64,000 nt of DNA from Dactylonectria macrodidyma (lineage: Eukaryota; Ascomycota; Sordariomycetes; Hypocreales; Nectriaceae), in contig JAGMUV010000002.1 of the NCBI GenBank assembly GCA_020744425.1, positions 434,001-498,000 on the forward strand, in the 5' to 3' direction. Below are positions 11,881 to 24,256 of the stretch, piece by piece. The position numbers and the translations under genes are program-made. Under the pieces are notes generated by a model. It was not told the origin of the DNA. It saw nothing but the letters and a program-made list of their open reading frames with translations, and made no database searches. Positions within the stretch are counted from its first letter, which is position 1, and each line of letters begins with the position of its first letter.

Positions 11881-12942
11881 CATTTGTAAATCCATAGTCA
11901 TCTGCAACAGGCCAATCTGTCACGGTGAACTAAAAGCATTCAATGATAGATATTTCAATTGAGGATAGAAGTAGGTGCAAGTAAAAATGTGATGTAAATC
12001 TAGTTAACCATAACTCTAGATAATCACTTACTGTCGTGATTATTATGGGTACTGGGCACTTCGAAAACTGCCTCGCGTTGTTACTAGCCTGAGGTTTGTG
12101 TACGTGCTTCCAGGAATGACCTGGAGAACTAGATGCCTGGACACTTCCCGCTTTTCGCCCTGCCACTGAGGGCTGTATGATGACTATGACGCTTGGTCTT
12201 CTTGGCATAAACACAATTGTCGTATTTCCGAAATGAGGTCTCGTAGCGGCTTCACTCTCGGTTTTGTTATTTAGCCGCAGGAAAATATCCAAAACCCTAA
12301 ACCATTGACCGCCCATGTGTTAATTTTATGCCCTGAAGATGTTATGAGATTTATCTCAAGTGCTAAGTTCAAGATACACCCTTGATACTAGAGATGGTCG
12401 TGAATAACTTCAATATGTATGCATTGTAGGGTAAGGAGTAAGATGTAGGAGAGCAGCACGCAATGTAGGACCGAATATATCACCAAAATGAGTGGTATAG
12501 GATGTAGTAGACGCGAATATACGTCAAACCGACGAACCATCGTAGAATGTGAAAGGGGAAACTCCTTTATCACGGGGTGGCCAAGAAGTTCGTGGGCGAG
12601 GTTCGGTTATTGAGCTGATCAAATGGGGCTATTTTCGGGGTCCCCGGAATTCTTTGTCGGGATAAATGGGTGGTTGATCCCTCCCTAGCGCATATTCACG
12701 CCTGATTGACCATGGAATGTCGGACCGACGAGACAAGGTAGTGAACACTAGCTTGATGCAAGCGGTTTTAGCGCAATGAGGGGGTACTGACACCCGTTTC
12801 TTGGGCAGTTCTGGAACCTTTTTAACAGATCATCCCATCAAGAAAATCCCTTTTCTCCCGTAAATATTTGCATTTCTTTCCTCCTATCTTCAGCCTGTCT
12901 GTACGCGTGTCTTTCTTCAAATACGAGACTCAAAGAGAAAAT
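11881..12942. other. Intergenic region, no gene seen
   Basis: About 1.06 kb before the GH32 gene. It holds only short, unconvincing ORFs. It is the likely promoter of the glycosidase. No repeat or RNA gene was recognised. Confidence 0.4.
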
Positions 12943-14752
12943 ATGGGCGACGTCTCACTACCACCCGCCAATCGGCCGCTGATACACACCCCTCCAGTGT
13001 ACCATCTCAAAGCGCCACGCGGATGGATTAACGATCCGTGTGCGCCAGGTTATGATCCAGTAACTGGAACCTACCACCTATTCTACCAATGTGAGTCTTA
13101 GCGCTTCTTTGATACAATAATCTTCCCAGACAAGCGATTGGGTCACTTACACACCAGTAGGGAACCCTGACTCTTGTGACTGGGGCAACATTTCATGGGG
13201 TCATTTCATCAGCCGAGATGGAGTTTTTTGGGAGCAAAACGGCGCCGGCCCGGTGCTCAAGCCCGATGCTGCGTATGATAACGAGGGAATCTTCACTGGA
13301 TGCTTTTATCCCACAGGCATGCGTGGAGAAAAAGGACACCTGACCGCCATCTATTCATCCGTCACAATAGCCCCCATACACTGGTCGATTCCCTACTCAC
13401 AAAATGCCGGACTGTCAGTAGCTGTATCCACAGATGGAGGTCGTAACTGGCAGAAGAGCAACCTAAACCCGATTTTACGTGGCGAGCCTGAGGATCTCAC
13501 CGTTACTGGCTTTCGCGACCCTTACCTTGCTGAGTGGCCCGCCTTGGACGAGATTAGAGGCGAGAAGAGCCTATATGGCCTTGTATCAGGAGGCATCCTG
13601 GATCAAGGGCCAACTGTCTTCCTTTACGCTGTGGCGCCAGACGACTTAGCTACTTGGAACTACTTGGGTCAGCTGGCTGACCTCCCAGCTGGATTTCGCT
13701 CGCCCGGTCGCTGGAGCCCGGACTTTGGTATCAATTGGGAATGCGCAAACTTCGTGACTCTTCAAGATGGATCTGATGAGGGTCATTTTCTAATCCTGGG
13801 CTCAGAAGGCGGACGTAACTGGGACTCCGATCACCACAAAACAAATTCTCAAGGTGCACAAGTGGCGGTGTGGATGGCGGGAAGTCTAAACAAAACACCA
13901 AAGGGACCCAAGTTTGAACATGAGTCTAGCGGTGTCTTCGACTACGGGGATCTCTATGCGCCAAACTCATATGAGCATCCCGACACCAAGAAGAGGATCC
14001 TTTGGGGCTGGATCAAGGAGGATGACCTAACCTTAGCTCGACGCGAAGCTAAGGGATGGACTGGACATCTATCACTCCCGAGAGAACTCTTCTTGTACAC
14101 TGTGAAAGGTGTCACGGGGACCTTGAAGACGCCTCTAGAGGATATCTGTTCCATACAAGTGTCAGATTGCATTTCAACAGGCAACGCAGCAAAGAACATC
14201 CAGACCTTGGGCATCCGACCCTTGTCAGACCTTCAGACACTCAAGCAAAGCCGACCAACTACCTGGTCAAACCTCGGAGCAGAAGGTGGTACTGGGAGGC
14301 TAATGGACAACGCGTCCTCAAGCTGGGAGTTGGAGGCCACCATTAACGTCCAACGGGATCAAGGCCGACTGGGCTTTTACATCAGACACGACAACGACCT
14401 CTCACAACGAACGAGTATTTCTTTCTCGGCCCAAGAGGAGAAGATTGTGGTTGACAGGTGTCTGTCAAATAACCAAGAGGATGTAAAAAAGCACAATATT
14501 AGTGGGCCATTCACGCTGTTCAGCTTCAGCGAAGAGGGTGCGGAAGTGATGGAGAAGCTGCACCTGCGAATATTCTGCGATGGCGACGTGCTGGAGGTAT
14601 TTGCCAACGATAGATTCGCGCTATCAACGATGGTATACTCAGAGTCCCCTCTCTGCACAGGCATTAGTTGGTTCGCAGATCAGCAAGACTCAACCTCACA
14701 TGTGTTCGAGTCCATCAAGTTGTGGGAAAGCCTGGCGAAAGTATCTATATAG
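12943..14752 (+). CDS. GH32 beta-fructofuranosidase (invertase/fructanase-like)
   Basis: Glycoside hydrolase family 32 enzyme cleaving terminal fructose from sucrose or fructans. Two exons, 12943-13090 and 13161-14752, give 579 aa; the spliced junction reads FYQ/WNP. The N-terminal five-bladed propeller has the nucleophile motif WINDP, the transition-state motif FRDP and the acid/base motif around WECANF. The C-terminal half matches the beta-sandwich domain, with LHLRIFCDGDVLEVFANDR typical of the family. No signal peptide is visible from the chosen ATG, and no ATG lies further upstream in frame, so an intracellular enzyme is likely. That would suggest use of imported sucrose or oligosaccharide. 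No sugar transporter is adjacent, although an MFS protein lies 10 kb away. Confidence 0.92.
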
Positions 14753-14851
14753 TCTTGTATCTAGAACTGTGTTTTCTTATTTGGCATTGTGCTAGAAACT
14801 CGCCCTCGAAGGAAGGAACAGCCTCTTCTATAGATTTTTGTCTAGAAATAA

Positions 14852-16758
14852 CTACATTGCTGACCGAGACTTAATCCATTCCTGGTTGATGCCTTTGTAG
14901 TCTTGGATCGTATAACCCTGGAAGATTTCCTTTGTCCATGTTGTCTTTCGCTTGTTTTTAACCCCAAGGTCCTTCAAGAGCATATCGGCGTATGGAATGG
15001 CATCATACACGAATTCTGGGTACCAAGAGGAGAAACCGCAAGGGTACCGCAGCTTTCCATAGCGACTAGACAGTGCCGTCTGCCGGTACACCTGCGTCCT
15101 ATCGATGTCGAGCTTGTTGTTAAGATATGCGAAAGCCCAAAGGGCCTGGGTCTCGGCAATGATCATGTTGCTCGTGCTGTGAACCATCTTGATGTAGACG
15201 ATGGAGTGATCATTGCGAGTTGTCAGCTCTGGCGATGCAATGCCTCGGTAAAGTCGGTAAGGAGTGACCTTTTGCTTATAAGGAACGATCTGCTTTGGCT
15301 GTTTGGAGAGGTACGGGAAGCGTGTCAGAATCTCTTTTTCAGCTTCGTTGTCGAGAGTTTCCCAAAGAGAGGCTTCGCTTCCTTCCAGAGTGTTGCACGG
15401 GATACCCAATTCGCGTTCGATGCCCTCGGGCATGTACTTGACTGTCGGGGCTAGGTTCCAGCCGGTAATGGCAATAATTGCATCGGTATGGAACTTATTT
15501 CCATCGCTTAGGTGAACAGTGCCGTCATCTGAGAGGCGTGAAATGTCCTTTTTGGTGATCTTGACCTGTCCTGACAGGAGGTAGTCGTGGATATTGCCAG
15601 GGTAGTTCAAGACGCCGACTCGAGCAGACCAAAAGAGGCTAAACAAGGCGCTCAGTGAGAAAATGGTTGCGGAGGAGGCAGAGTGTAAGCAGAACTTACC
15701 TTTCATAGGGTTCAAGGAGTGCGAGGGCTGGATCGTCTCGATACCCGTTGCCGCGAACCGTGTCTTGGCGGATCTTTTCCCAAAAGTGATGCACAACAAA
15801 TCTCCCAAGCCATGTCCCATGAAGAAGCGCTCGAATCCATCCATAGCCATCATGGTTACCCCAAATGCAGGGACTAAACCAAGAGAAGAATCTCATGGTG
15901 GCGAGGTGCTCAAGCATCACCCGGAATGGTCCCATGTTGACCCAGGGCGGTGACATCCAGACGGGGCCACCACCTGACTCACGGATGATCCAGTCAACCT
16001 GCTTTCCGTGAGATGCCATGAGCTGAACTGTATCGTATCCTGTCTTTGAGGCGCCGACGATGGTCACCGACTTGACAGACGGGTCTTCAGCGACCCGACG
16101 GCCTTCCTCCTTCAGCTGGCCGTGGTTGAGAATGGGCTTGCCAAAGGTCTCTTGGCCGGGGATGGACACGGGGTTTGGAGTAGATGCAAGTCCACTGCTG
16201 ACGATGAGTTTGTTGCATCTGTAGATGACTGGTGTAGCAGGGCTGTCGCCTGTTTCAAGGTCTTTAGCAGTGATCATCCAACCCTTCTCTAGCTTGGTGA
16301 TCTCCTGCACATGGGTCTCGAACTTGATCCTGCGCAAAATGTCGAAGTGAGTCGCAAAGTCCGTCAAATAGGTATGAAGAACGGATCCAGGTATATGAGA
16401 GCCTTCTTTCAGACCGTACTTTTCCCCCATCGGAAAGTCAGTAAACTCGTACGTTCCCAACAGGTTGTTAGTCTTGAGGCCGTCATAGCAGTTTTCATCT
16501 GCCCAAACACCTCCGATGGTTTTACGCTATTGATGGGAAAAGGAGTCAGAGACGTACTAATCGCAAATATCTGAGTTTCACCCCACCTTTTCCAAGAGTA
16601 GGATGTCAGCTTTTGGCTCAATCTCAAGATATGTCTTTGCAGCGGAGAGTCCGCCGACTCCTGAATTCCATGGCGTTAGTTGACCCATGGGCACATGGTA
16701 GAGTCCACGTACCGGTTCCGATGATTATGATATCAAAAAAATTGGACTTGGAGTCCAT
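14852..16758 (-). CDS. FAD-dependent (FMO-like) monooxygenase
   Basis: Flavin monooxygenase of 577 aa in four exons: 16758-16713, 16660-16587, 16526-15700 and 15638-14852. The first two introns split the N-terminal Rossmann region, which after splicing reads IIIIGTGVGGLSAAKTY. Further motifs are GGVWADENCYDGLKTN after the second intron and VGASKTGYDTVQL, the NADPH-binding glycine motif. The second intron uses a rarer GTGGGG donor. ITGWNLAPTVKY fits the ATG-type motif of this class. The C-terminal 250 residues are less conserved but typical of fungal dimethylaniline monooxygenase-like proteins that oxidise N, S or ring carbons. It diverges from the C2H2 regulator at 17236 with 477 nt between starts, so shared regulation is possible. 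Confidence 0.88.
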
Positions 16759-17235
16759 GATGGAAAGTTCAAGTAAGGCGATTGTATTTTTTTGGGTTTG
16801 TTTGTTTTGGTCTCCTGTCTATCTGGCACAGGGCGGCCTGAACATTAAGTACCTGGTTAGGAAGACTGCACCCATCACAATGCCCATGATGATCTGTACC
16901 ACTTGGTCCACTCTATTGAACGCCTACTATAGCTACTTCCCGTTTCATGATCACTCAACTCAAACTCATTCGAAGTAGATGCTTCATTCAGGCAGTACTT
17001 GGGACTGTAGAGTGGTACAAGGTCAAGGACTCGAGTAGAGTGGGTAGAGTGGTACAATCGCAGGGTGGGGAGGGTGTTATCCGATAAGAGTCGATACGTA
17101 CAAGTACCGACAGTTCGTTCAGATTCGTCCTGATCGGGATTAGTGAGCGGGGAGGACGGCCGATAGCCGACATCAATCATTATTGGGAGCCTGGTTTGGA
17201 CAACCTCACTTTTCAACGGTCATTAAGTTGCCGCC
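16759..17235. promoter_or_regulatory. Shared divergent promoter region
   Basis: 477 nt between the start codons of the flavin monooxygenase (minus) and the C2H2 regulator (plus). A repeated GTAGAGTGG(TACAA) motif occurs near 17008-17055 (gtagagtggtacaagg and again gtagagtggtacaatc). This is a direct repeat that could bind a regulator, possibly the neighbouring zinc-finger protein. This is inference from position and repetition only. Confidence 0.4.
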
Positions 17236-19941
17236 ATGGCTGACGAGGACAAGCCAGGCCAGAAAGAGCCAGAGCAAAGGCAGCCTCAGCCTCAGCAAAG
17301 TCTGGCACAGCAAAATGGGCCACAGAAAACAGATCCCGAGCAACGCACTGGACGACGGCATCGCTGCCAAAAGCCAGGGTGTGGGAAATCCTTCAGCCGC
17401 CCTTCGCACCTGGAACGCCATGCTCTAAACCATTCTGACACGCAATGGACTTGTGCCCGTTGCCATGCTTCGTTTAAGCGACTAGATCTTCTAGGTGGGC
17501 TTTCACTACTCAACTAACTTTGGGATGAATGCTCAAGTGTTGCCATTTAGAGCGGCACAAGGCGCGGCATTCGCACAAAGATCGACTTGCTGGTGGGCGT
17601 GGTAAGGGTATTCTTAAGACCAAGAGACGACGAGGCTTTGGCGTCCAATCCCCAGATCCAAGTATGTCGATAGCGCCAACTAGAGCATATCCATTTGAGG
17701 ATCTGCCACCGGCGACACCTAATGTTCCAAATGACGGAGCTATTCCCAGCCTACCCGTACTAGCCGTAAAGTACTCCGAAACACCAAGCCAGTCCACGAC
17801 GGACGTCTCGCCACTGCCTCTTGAAGAGGGTTTCGATCACTGGCATGAGCTGGAAAACATATATCATGACCCTGCATTCGACGAGCTCCACTTCAACGTC
17901 TCCAGCCTATCGTGTGATCCCCTCGAGGACCGCAATTTTGGGCTTGCAGCTCCACAAGGAATGAGTTTCTTGGAATATCTGGAGCAACCTGTACGAAATC
18001 GCGAGGCTGCATCGATCAGCGAGGCGTCTTATACAAACGGTCCGAGTCCTCGTGGTCCAGCTAACGAGGTTGGAGACATCGCAACTCATGGGTCACCTGC
18101 TTCAGGAACATCGCTTTCGTCTCGCTTATTGCAAAGCTTCGGTCGCATGAACCATGTGACTAGCCCAGCAATCGCCGTAGGACCCAACGATCCATACCGG
18201 CTGCCTGGAAACTCCGTCGCTCACTTCGGACTGACGTCTGCAAAGTGGCAAGAGATCATCGACTACATAACGGATATTCGTCCAATTCTCCCAGATGGAA
18301 CACTGGTAGAAGAGTTCAATTCCGATCTTTCAATGCATACAATGCAACAGCATCTCAATTCGTTCTTCAAACACTTCAACACGGAGTACCCCCTAATCCA
18401 CCCAGGCACGTTTAAGGCCAGAGAGGCCGAGCCTATGGTTCTTCTGGCCATGCTTATCATGGGTGCTACCTATGGATCCCGCGAATCACATCAACTGTCG
18501 GTTTGCTTGTACGATGCCGTGATCCCACACATCCTCAGCGGTCTCATCAGCATCCCGATGCCAGATCTCGCAACTCTGCAGGCCTTTCTTGTCTTGGAGT
18601 GCTACGGCATGTACCGAGCTGGACCGTATCAACGAGAAAACGCGATTCTCGTTCATGCATTGCTGTTCAATGTGGGTTCAAACGTTACACTGCTATCGGT
18701 GAGGTTTATTGATCTAAATATTGTCGTTTAACAGGCTATCCGGAGGCTGTCGAGATACCACGTACGAGCAAAGATCGCGCTTCCGGACTCACTGACACAT
18801 CACGACGAAGACTGGGCGACCTTTGCTTATGCTGAACAATACAAAAGGTACAAAGGTAAGACTTATGGAAAGTTTTCACGTCTTACTGACAAAAACCAGG
18901 TTGATCTTGTTCGTCTTCATGTGGGACACACAAAACGTGTCTTGTTTCTCCTTCATGCCGAGCATGTCAACACAAACCATCAGCGTCCATTTGCCCTGCC
19001 CCAAAGAACTTTGGGAGGCCGACAACGAAGAAACCTGGAAGAAACTTGTCATTCTTCACGGCGAGCTGCCCAAGTTCAACGATGTTTTGCAAGGCCTCAT
19101 GGAAGGCAACGATATCTTGCAATCCAAAACCCTCAGCGCGCTACCGCTCACGTTCCTCTTACACGGGCTCATGTGCATGTGCAACGACATGGTTCACTTC
19201 AACAACCGGTCCATCTATATTAGCGACGCAAGAGAAGACAGCGAGCACGGATCCCGATGGAGGCTTCAGATGATGCATGCCTTGGATGTTTGGAAGGCCC
19301 GCTACGATGCGCATTCGATTGAGACAGTCCGGAGCACTCAATCTGGGAACGCGCAAGCCGACTTTGAAAAGGACACGGTTTCACTGCTGGCCTTGTACCA
19401 CACAGCACACATCATCGCCAACGCCGACGTCCGTAATCTTCAGATCGCCGCGGGAGCAAAGGCCGTCTTTGGACATCTGGTCACGGCCGAAGATCGTGCT
19501 GAAAGCACTCGGCTAGTCGAGCAATGGGTGCAAAAGACTCCAAAATCAGCAGCCCACGCCGCATGGCACGCAGCGCAAATGTTCCGCGAAGGCCTGCTAA
19601 AACTGCAATCCTGGGACGACACAGAAGCCTTCCACTATCCATGGTGCTTGTACATTGGCACCCTGACGTGCTGGGCGTTTCAGCACTTTTCCAGTGAGGG
19701 AGTCATCTGCAACCATACTGCAGCGCAGACGGGGGAGAGGGCTGGAGGTTCCAAGGCGTCGATGACCAACACCGTTTCTCAAATGGCGTCACTAACTCTC
19801 ATGAGTGACATAAAGAGGCCAACGGAATGTTGCACGCATGGCTTGGCGGTCGAGGTTGCTGAATACCTCAAAACAATCCGATGGACAGCTGCATATGAGG
19901 CCACCAAAGTGCTAGAGGGGTTGGCCACAGTAAAGAAGTAG
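17236..19941 (+). CDS. C2H2 zinc-finger / fungal-specific transcription factor
   Basis: Nuclear regulator of 844 aa in four exons: 17236-17494, 17551-18671, 18735-18847 and 18900-19941. After a Gln/Pro-rich start (residues 1-40) come two C2H2 fingers. The first is CQKPGCGKSFSRPSHLERH; the second (CARCHASFKRLDLL) is completed by splicing to ERHKARH. The central and C-terminal part matches the fungal-specific transcription factor domain, with helices around FFKHFNTEYPLIHPGTF, GMYRAGPYQRENAILVHA and, after two introns, LSRYHVRAKI and FVFMWDTQNVSCF. The third intron donor is GTACAA. A nearby GTAAGA would give a stop and is rejected. Location beside the monooxygenase and amidohydrolase suggests pathway-specific control, but targets are unknown. 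Confidence 0.88.
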
Positions 19942-20515
19942 GCTGATGAGAACCACACGAGCTTTTTAACAGTCTGCGTTGTGATTTTCAGTCGACCGCA
20001 AGTAATGCCCGGTTCTGGTTGAGACTACTTCAACGCGCACTTAAGGATGCTAGTTTGTCAACGACCTCCTAGCAAAGACCACTGCACGTGTAACATAATT
20101 ATCCATCGTCTTCTCGGCCTTGGGCTGAATGTCAAGAGTAATCTGCCACACTCAATAAAAAGTCCCTGTAACTGAAGCAAAGCACCACGCAACCTGGCCA
20201 GCTCCCAGCACACCCAGATGGTGAAAGATGGCACTAGTCTGCAACAGGAAAGAACAGACCAGAAACCATGCGTGTGCTCCGTCCAGCCAGATGCTAAGCT
20301 GAATAAGGAAAGTATAGACCACTATCTGACCCTCCCCCTACCAAGTCACTGCCGATGGCAGTAGAGCGTCACCAATTGGTTCAAATGTAGCACAGGTAGA
20401 AAGCTGTGTACATCTATATAACGTCGTGGCTTGGGCCAGAAATAGCTCGGAACTCCTCTTTTCTTTTCTTTGTCTTACCCTCTCTCTCTGCCCATTACTA
20501 CGCGCTAAGTCAACC
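19942..20515. promoter_or_regulatory. Promoter region of the amidohydrolase gene
   Basis: 574 nt without a gene. TATATA at 20415-20420 lies about 100 nt before the amidohydrolase ATG, followed by a strongly pyrimidine-rich tract (about 20455-20490), the usual fungal core promoter pattern. Confidence 0.4.
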
Positions 20516-21917
20516 ATGTCCCCAATCATCATCTACAACACCACCATCCTGACCTTGGATGACGACGACAGCTTCTACTACCCGGGGACAGTCGAAATAG
20601 AGAATGACATCATCGTTAAGCTATACAGCGGCAATCCCAGCGATGAGCTGTTGAATGATCCGACAGTTATTCTTCTAGATGGTACAGACAAGTTGGTCAT
20701 GCCAGGTTTTGTAGACCTACATTTCCATACGTCTGTTGCGAAAGTATTCTTTCTCTTCGCTGAAAACAGACACCTAGCTGATCTGCAATCAGGGATTTGG
20801 AGATGAACTCCCACTGAAGGAGTATCTAGACGAAGTCTGGTATCCCAGTGTCAGAGCAATGAACAAAGAGAGGGCATTTACAGCAGCCATGCACTCCTAC
20901 TGCACAGCCATCAAGTCCGGCACCACGACCGTCAACGACATGTATCGCTTCGTGGGCTCTCTCGCCGATGCAGCCAGCAAAATCGGCATCCGCGCTGTCC
21001 TCAGCAACGAGGTGGCCCTTGCCGAACACAAACTCGACGTGATCGAAGACAATGAGGAGTCGTTTTTGCAACACCACAGCAGAGACTCGAACCGCATCCA
21101 GGTTTGGATGGGCCATGAGTGGATGTGTACTTCGGATCTCGACTTGATGGCCCAGGTGGGACAGATGAAGAAGAAGCTTGGGACCGGCTTGCACATCCAC
21201 CTTTGCGAATCCGAGCAGGAGGTAGAAGATACCAAGTCAAAATACGGAATGACGCCTATGGAGGTTGCGTATCAGACTGGCTGCTTAGGCCCCGACACTG
21301 TTGCAGCGCATTGTGTTCATCTGGCAGACAACGACATTAAACTTCTCGCAAAGACTGGGACGTCTGTATCATATAACCCCGGCTCAAACGCCAAGCTTGG
21401 TAATGGCATTGCTCGTCTCCAAGATCTGGTGGCTGCTGGTGTTAACGTCGGCATGGGAATCGACGCCTTCGAGTGCGAAAACAGCCCAGACATGTTCGAG
21501 CTCATGAAGTTTGGCTCGCTTATCCAGAGAGCCTTGCACAAAGATGCATCGCTAGGAAAGCCTTACCACATCTTGCGCATGGCAACTAAGAACGGTGCCA
21601 AAGCGCTCGGTATCGATTGCGGTGCCGTTCAACCAGGAAAGAAGGCCGATCTCATCGTGGTAGACTTGACGAAGAACCAAATGTTCACGCCTCTCTTGAA
21701 AGACCCGAAAAGGCGCAAGACAATGTTGGAGAGTCACTTGGTGTTTGGTTGCAATGGGTCCCCGGTTCAGCATTCCATTATTGATGGGAAATTGGTGATG
21801 AAGGACTTTCAGGTACTGGCCGTGGACGAGGAGAAGTTGCGCAAGGACATGGATGCCATGTTTGAGATCATTTCAGAAGAAATGAGCAGCCTCAAAATCG
21901 AGGATCTGGCAGAATAG
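20516..21917 (+). CDS. Amidohydrolase (SAH/adenosine deaminase- or chlorohydrolase-like)
   Basis: Metal-dependent hydrolase of the amidohydrolase superfamily, 450 aa. Two exons, 20516-20743 and 20793-21917; the 49-nt intron joins VAK to GFGDELP. Motifs for the metal site are present: HFH in VDLHFHTS, H in LHIHLCES, H in AAHCVHLADND, and an acidic residue in MGIDAFECENSPDMFE. The N-terminal beta domain (LTLDDDDSFYYPGTVEIENDI) and the C-terminal GAVQPGKKADLIVVD are typical of the cytosine deaminase/TrzN/MTA-SAH deaminase branch. It probably deaminates or dechlorinates a heterocycle. The usual GTDGxAS motif is altered to GIDAFEC, so the substrate may differ from the model enzymes. Confidence 0.87.
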
Positions 21918-21969
21918 ATGCCAGAGCCTCAATACAATATTAAATCAACGTTCCCGTCTAGAAAAGTAG

Positions 21970-23618
21970 TCAGCCTGTGGACTTCGGAGAGAGATATCCG
22001 AGCTTCTTACCAATACAAGTCTCCCAAACTAGGCGAGACTCAGGTTCGCTGTTCACATCTCCGTGAGCCCAAATTGCTTCCAAAACATTCAGGCTTTGCT
22101 GGACAGTATTAATCCCGAACATTTTTACCATGCCTTGCAACAATGACCGCACTTGCCGCCTATCGTCTAGTCTAATCGCGCCGCATCCAGCTGAAAACAG
22201 CGGAAATAGCAACACAATCCCAGGACACGGGCCATGGAGAAATTTGACACCAGATAGAAGTGTCAAGATGCGGTGCACGGCGTCCTGTACCTCGTCTGCT
22301 GATGAAGGGAGCCGGCGGATTCGCTGATAGATGTGCAGCAAAGCTGCTAGGTGGTAAGATTCATTGATTTTGCGATACTCGTCTCTTCTGTTCGAAGATG
22401 AGGCAGATAGGAAACTCAGATCCAAGTCATTCTGTTCCCTATTTACCATGGCTCGTAGTTGTTGGGTCAGTCTTACTGATTCGACGTCGGAGTTGGTCGC
22501 AAATTCGAAGTCGATTGGGTTGGGGATTTGACGACTGTTTCTCAGTAGACCGCCGATTTGTACAAAAATATGGACCAGGCCACTTGAGTACGCCGTGAAT
22601 TCGTCAATGCACCGATGGCTGCCGGCACCAAGCATTTGAAGCGCTTGGTTTGAGACAGCTTCAGTGGGAGGCTGCCCTGACACGTTCGCAAGCGCCACGA
22701 GCGAAACGAAGCATCTAGCAATGAAACGCCTGGTAGAGTTTGGGGAAGTTATATTCCATGAGGAGGCATCACGGCCGAATAGAGATGCGGCGCCTTGTAA
22801 ATGGAGCCTCCAAGAATTCGCCCGTCTCCTCCAGCGACGATGTCAGAGTAGCAAAGCATCAAAACAGTGGCCATAATATCTTCCGTGGGGTAACCAGCAC
22901 TTTCGGAGACCTTTGCGCGTAGTTGTTGGACAGCCACAGTTTGTAAGAGAGCCAACTGCTTTGAGCTTTGAACCAAGCCGGCGTTGGCTCTATGTATGGC
23001 CGCTAGGCCGAGCATGGATGACATGACGTGGGACTGTTGAGTAGCCATCGGCATGAAAGTTGCGCACAATTCTCTCTTGACACCTTCGTTGCATGAAAAC
23101 GAGTTTGCAACGCGAGTGAAATAGTCAAGCAAAGATCGATAGGGCCGGGGAAGATCGGGTAGAAATGAAGGTGCTGCCGTTGTAAATGGCGCTCGTATTT
23201 CTAGTTCATCGGTCATCAAGTTGGCTATTGGTTGGCGTTGTTGCACTTGAGATTCGGATGAAGTAGATTCTAGGGATGAAATCGGGACGTCTTGTTGATT
23301 TGGAGGCAATGAGAAAATAGTTTTCGTCGAAGTAACGCCATACACAAATGGCGAGCTAGATCGATCTGCCGGTTGTAGTTGAACAACCTGCACATGCTGA
23401 CTTCCGGTCTCTGCCATACATTTGCCAAAAGTGGATTTCCCAAAGGGTCGACCGCCCCATTTGATACGAAGTCCATATCGACAAGTTCGACTATACTTTT
23501 GGCACAGAGCGCACGCGGGGCGTTTCTCGTCGCATTTTCGATGGTGGTGTCTACACTCGAGGCAGCCAGACCGAGATCGTGGAGCAAACCCTTTCTTCCT
23601 CTTCGACAATTCCATCAT
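21970..23618 (-). pseudogene. Zn2Cys6 transcription factor with an internal frameshift
   Basis: From ATG 23618 (a second ATG follows at 23615) the protein starts with a Zn2Cys6 cluster, CLECRHHHRKCDEKRPACALC then C six residues on. The middle is a fungal transcription factor body ending in LCYSDIVAGGDGRI. At 22813-22814 the frame breaks. The original frame gives 20 unrelated residues to a stop, whereas the next frame continues at once with WRLHLQGAASLF and then NSTRRFIARC, on to a TAG-side end at 21970. This is what the family would show after GGDGR. There is no GT-AG pair to splice it. Two extra bases or one missing base explain it. The gene is convergent with the amidohydrolase, 52 nt from its stop. 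True loss and sequence error cannot be separated here. Confidence 0.8.
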
Positions 23619-24256
23619 AGTACGTAACTTATCCCTCAAAAGCAGTTACAATTAGAGACGAGATGTGACTAGTAGTGGCGAATTGGGAGGTTGTCGGGGT
23701 TGGATGAATAAACGCTAGAGAATCCCTGGGACAGGACAGTCAGTAATAACTGGGTTTCAATAGGCTGGAGGGGAAGTTTGTAATGGGGCCTGGCTCGGAA
23801 ACCGACGGTTATTATTCGGCTTTACTAAAATTGCATGGTGCTCGATTGTCCAAGTCGCTCACCATGGGCATGTCCGTTTTAACCCACTCCGTAGGGTAGC
23901 TTCTCAAGTTTAAGGACGTCCCGCTGTCTCGGTGCATGGCAGAGGCTGGGTTGAGGCAACAGATTTGAACCAGGATGAGTATCAATTCAGTATCTAGGGA
24001 ATATAAGAGCCTCATTTTTTTTTAGGAGAAACCACCCTTTCCCATCCATGAGGCTTTGTTGGTGCTGCTCGCTGTTTGCGTCTGCCTCAACTCTTATCAA
24101 GCTTCGTTGCAAGCGGCCCCGGAAATGTGAACGATTTATGCCATCAATGCCTTTATACAATGTTTAGACTTACATTATTAATACTGCTGTACTTGAATGA
24201 ACTTTATACGGTAGCCTTTTAATCCCTTTCGTCTCCAAACAAGTTTCCCTTACAGT
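23619..24256. other. Intergenic region, no gene seen
   Basis: About 640 nt between the broken regulator and the MFS transporter 3' end. Nothing recognisable apart from a T-rich run near 24015. Confidence 0.35.
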
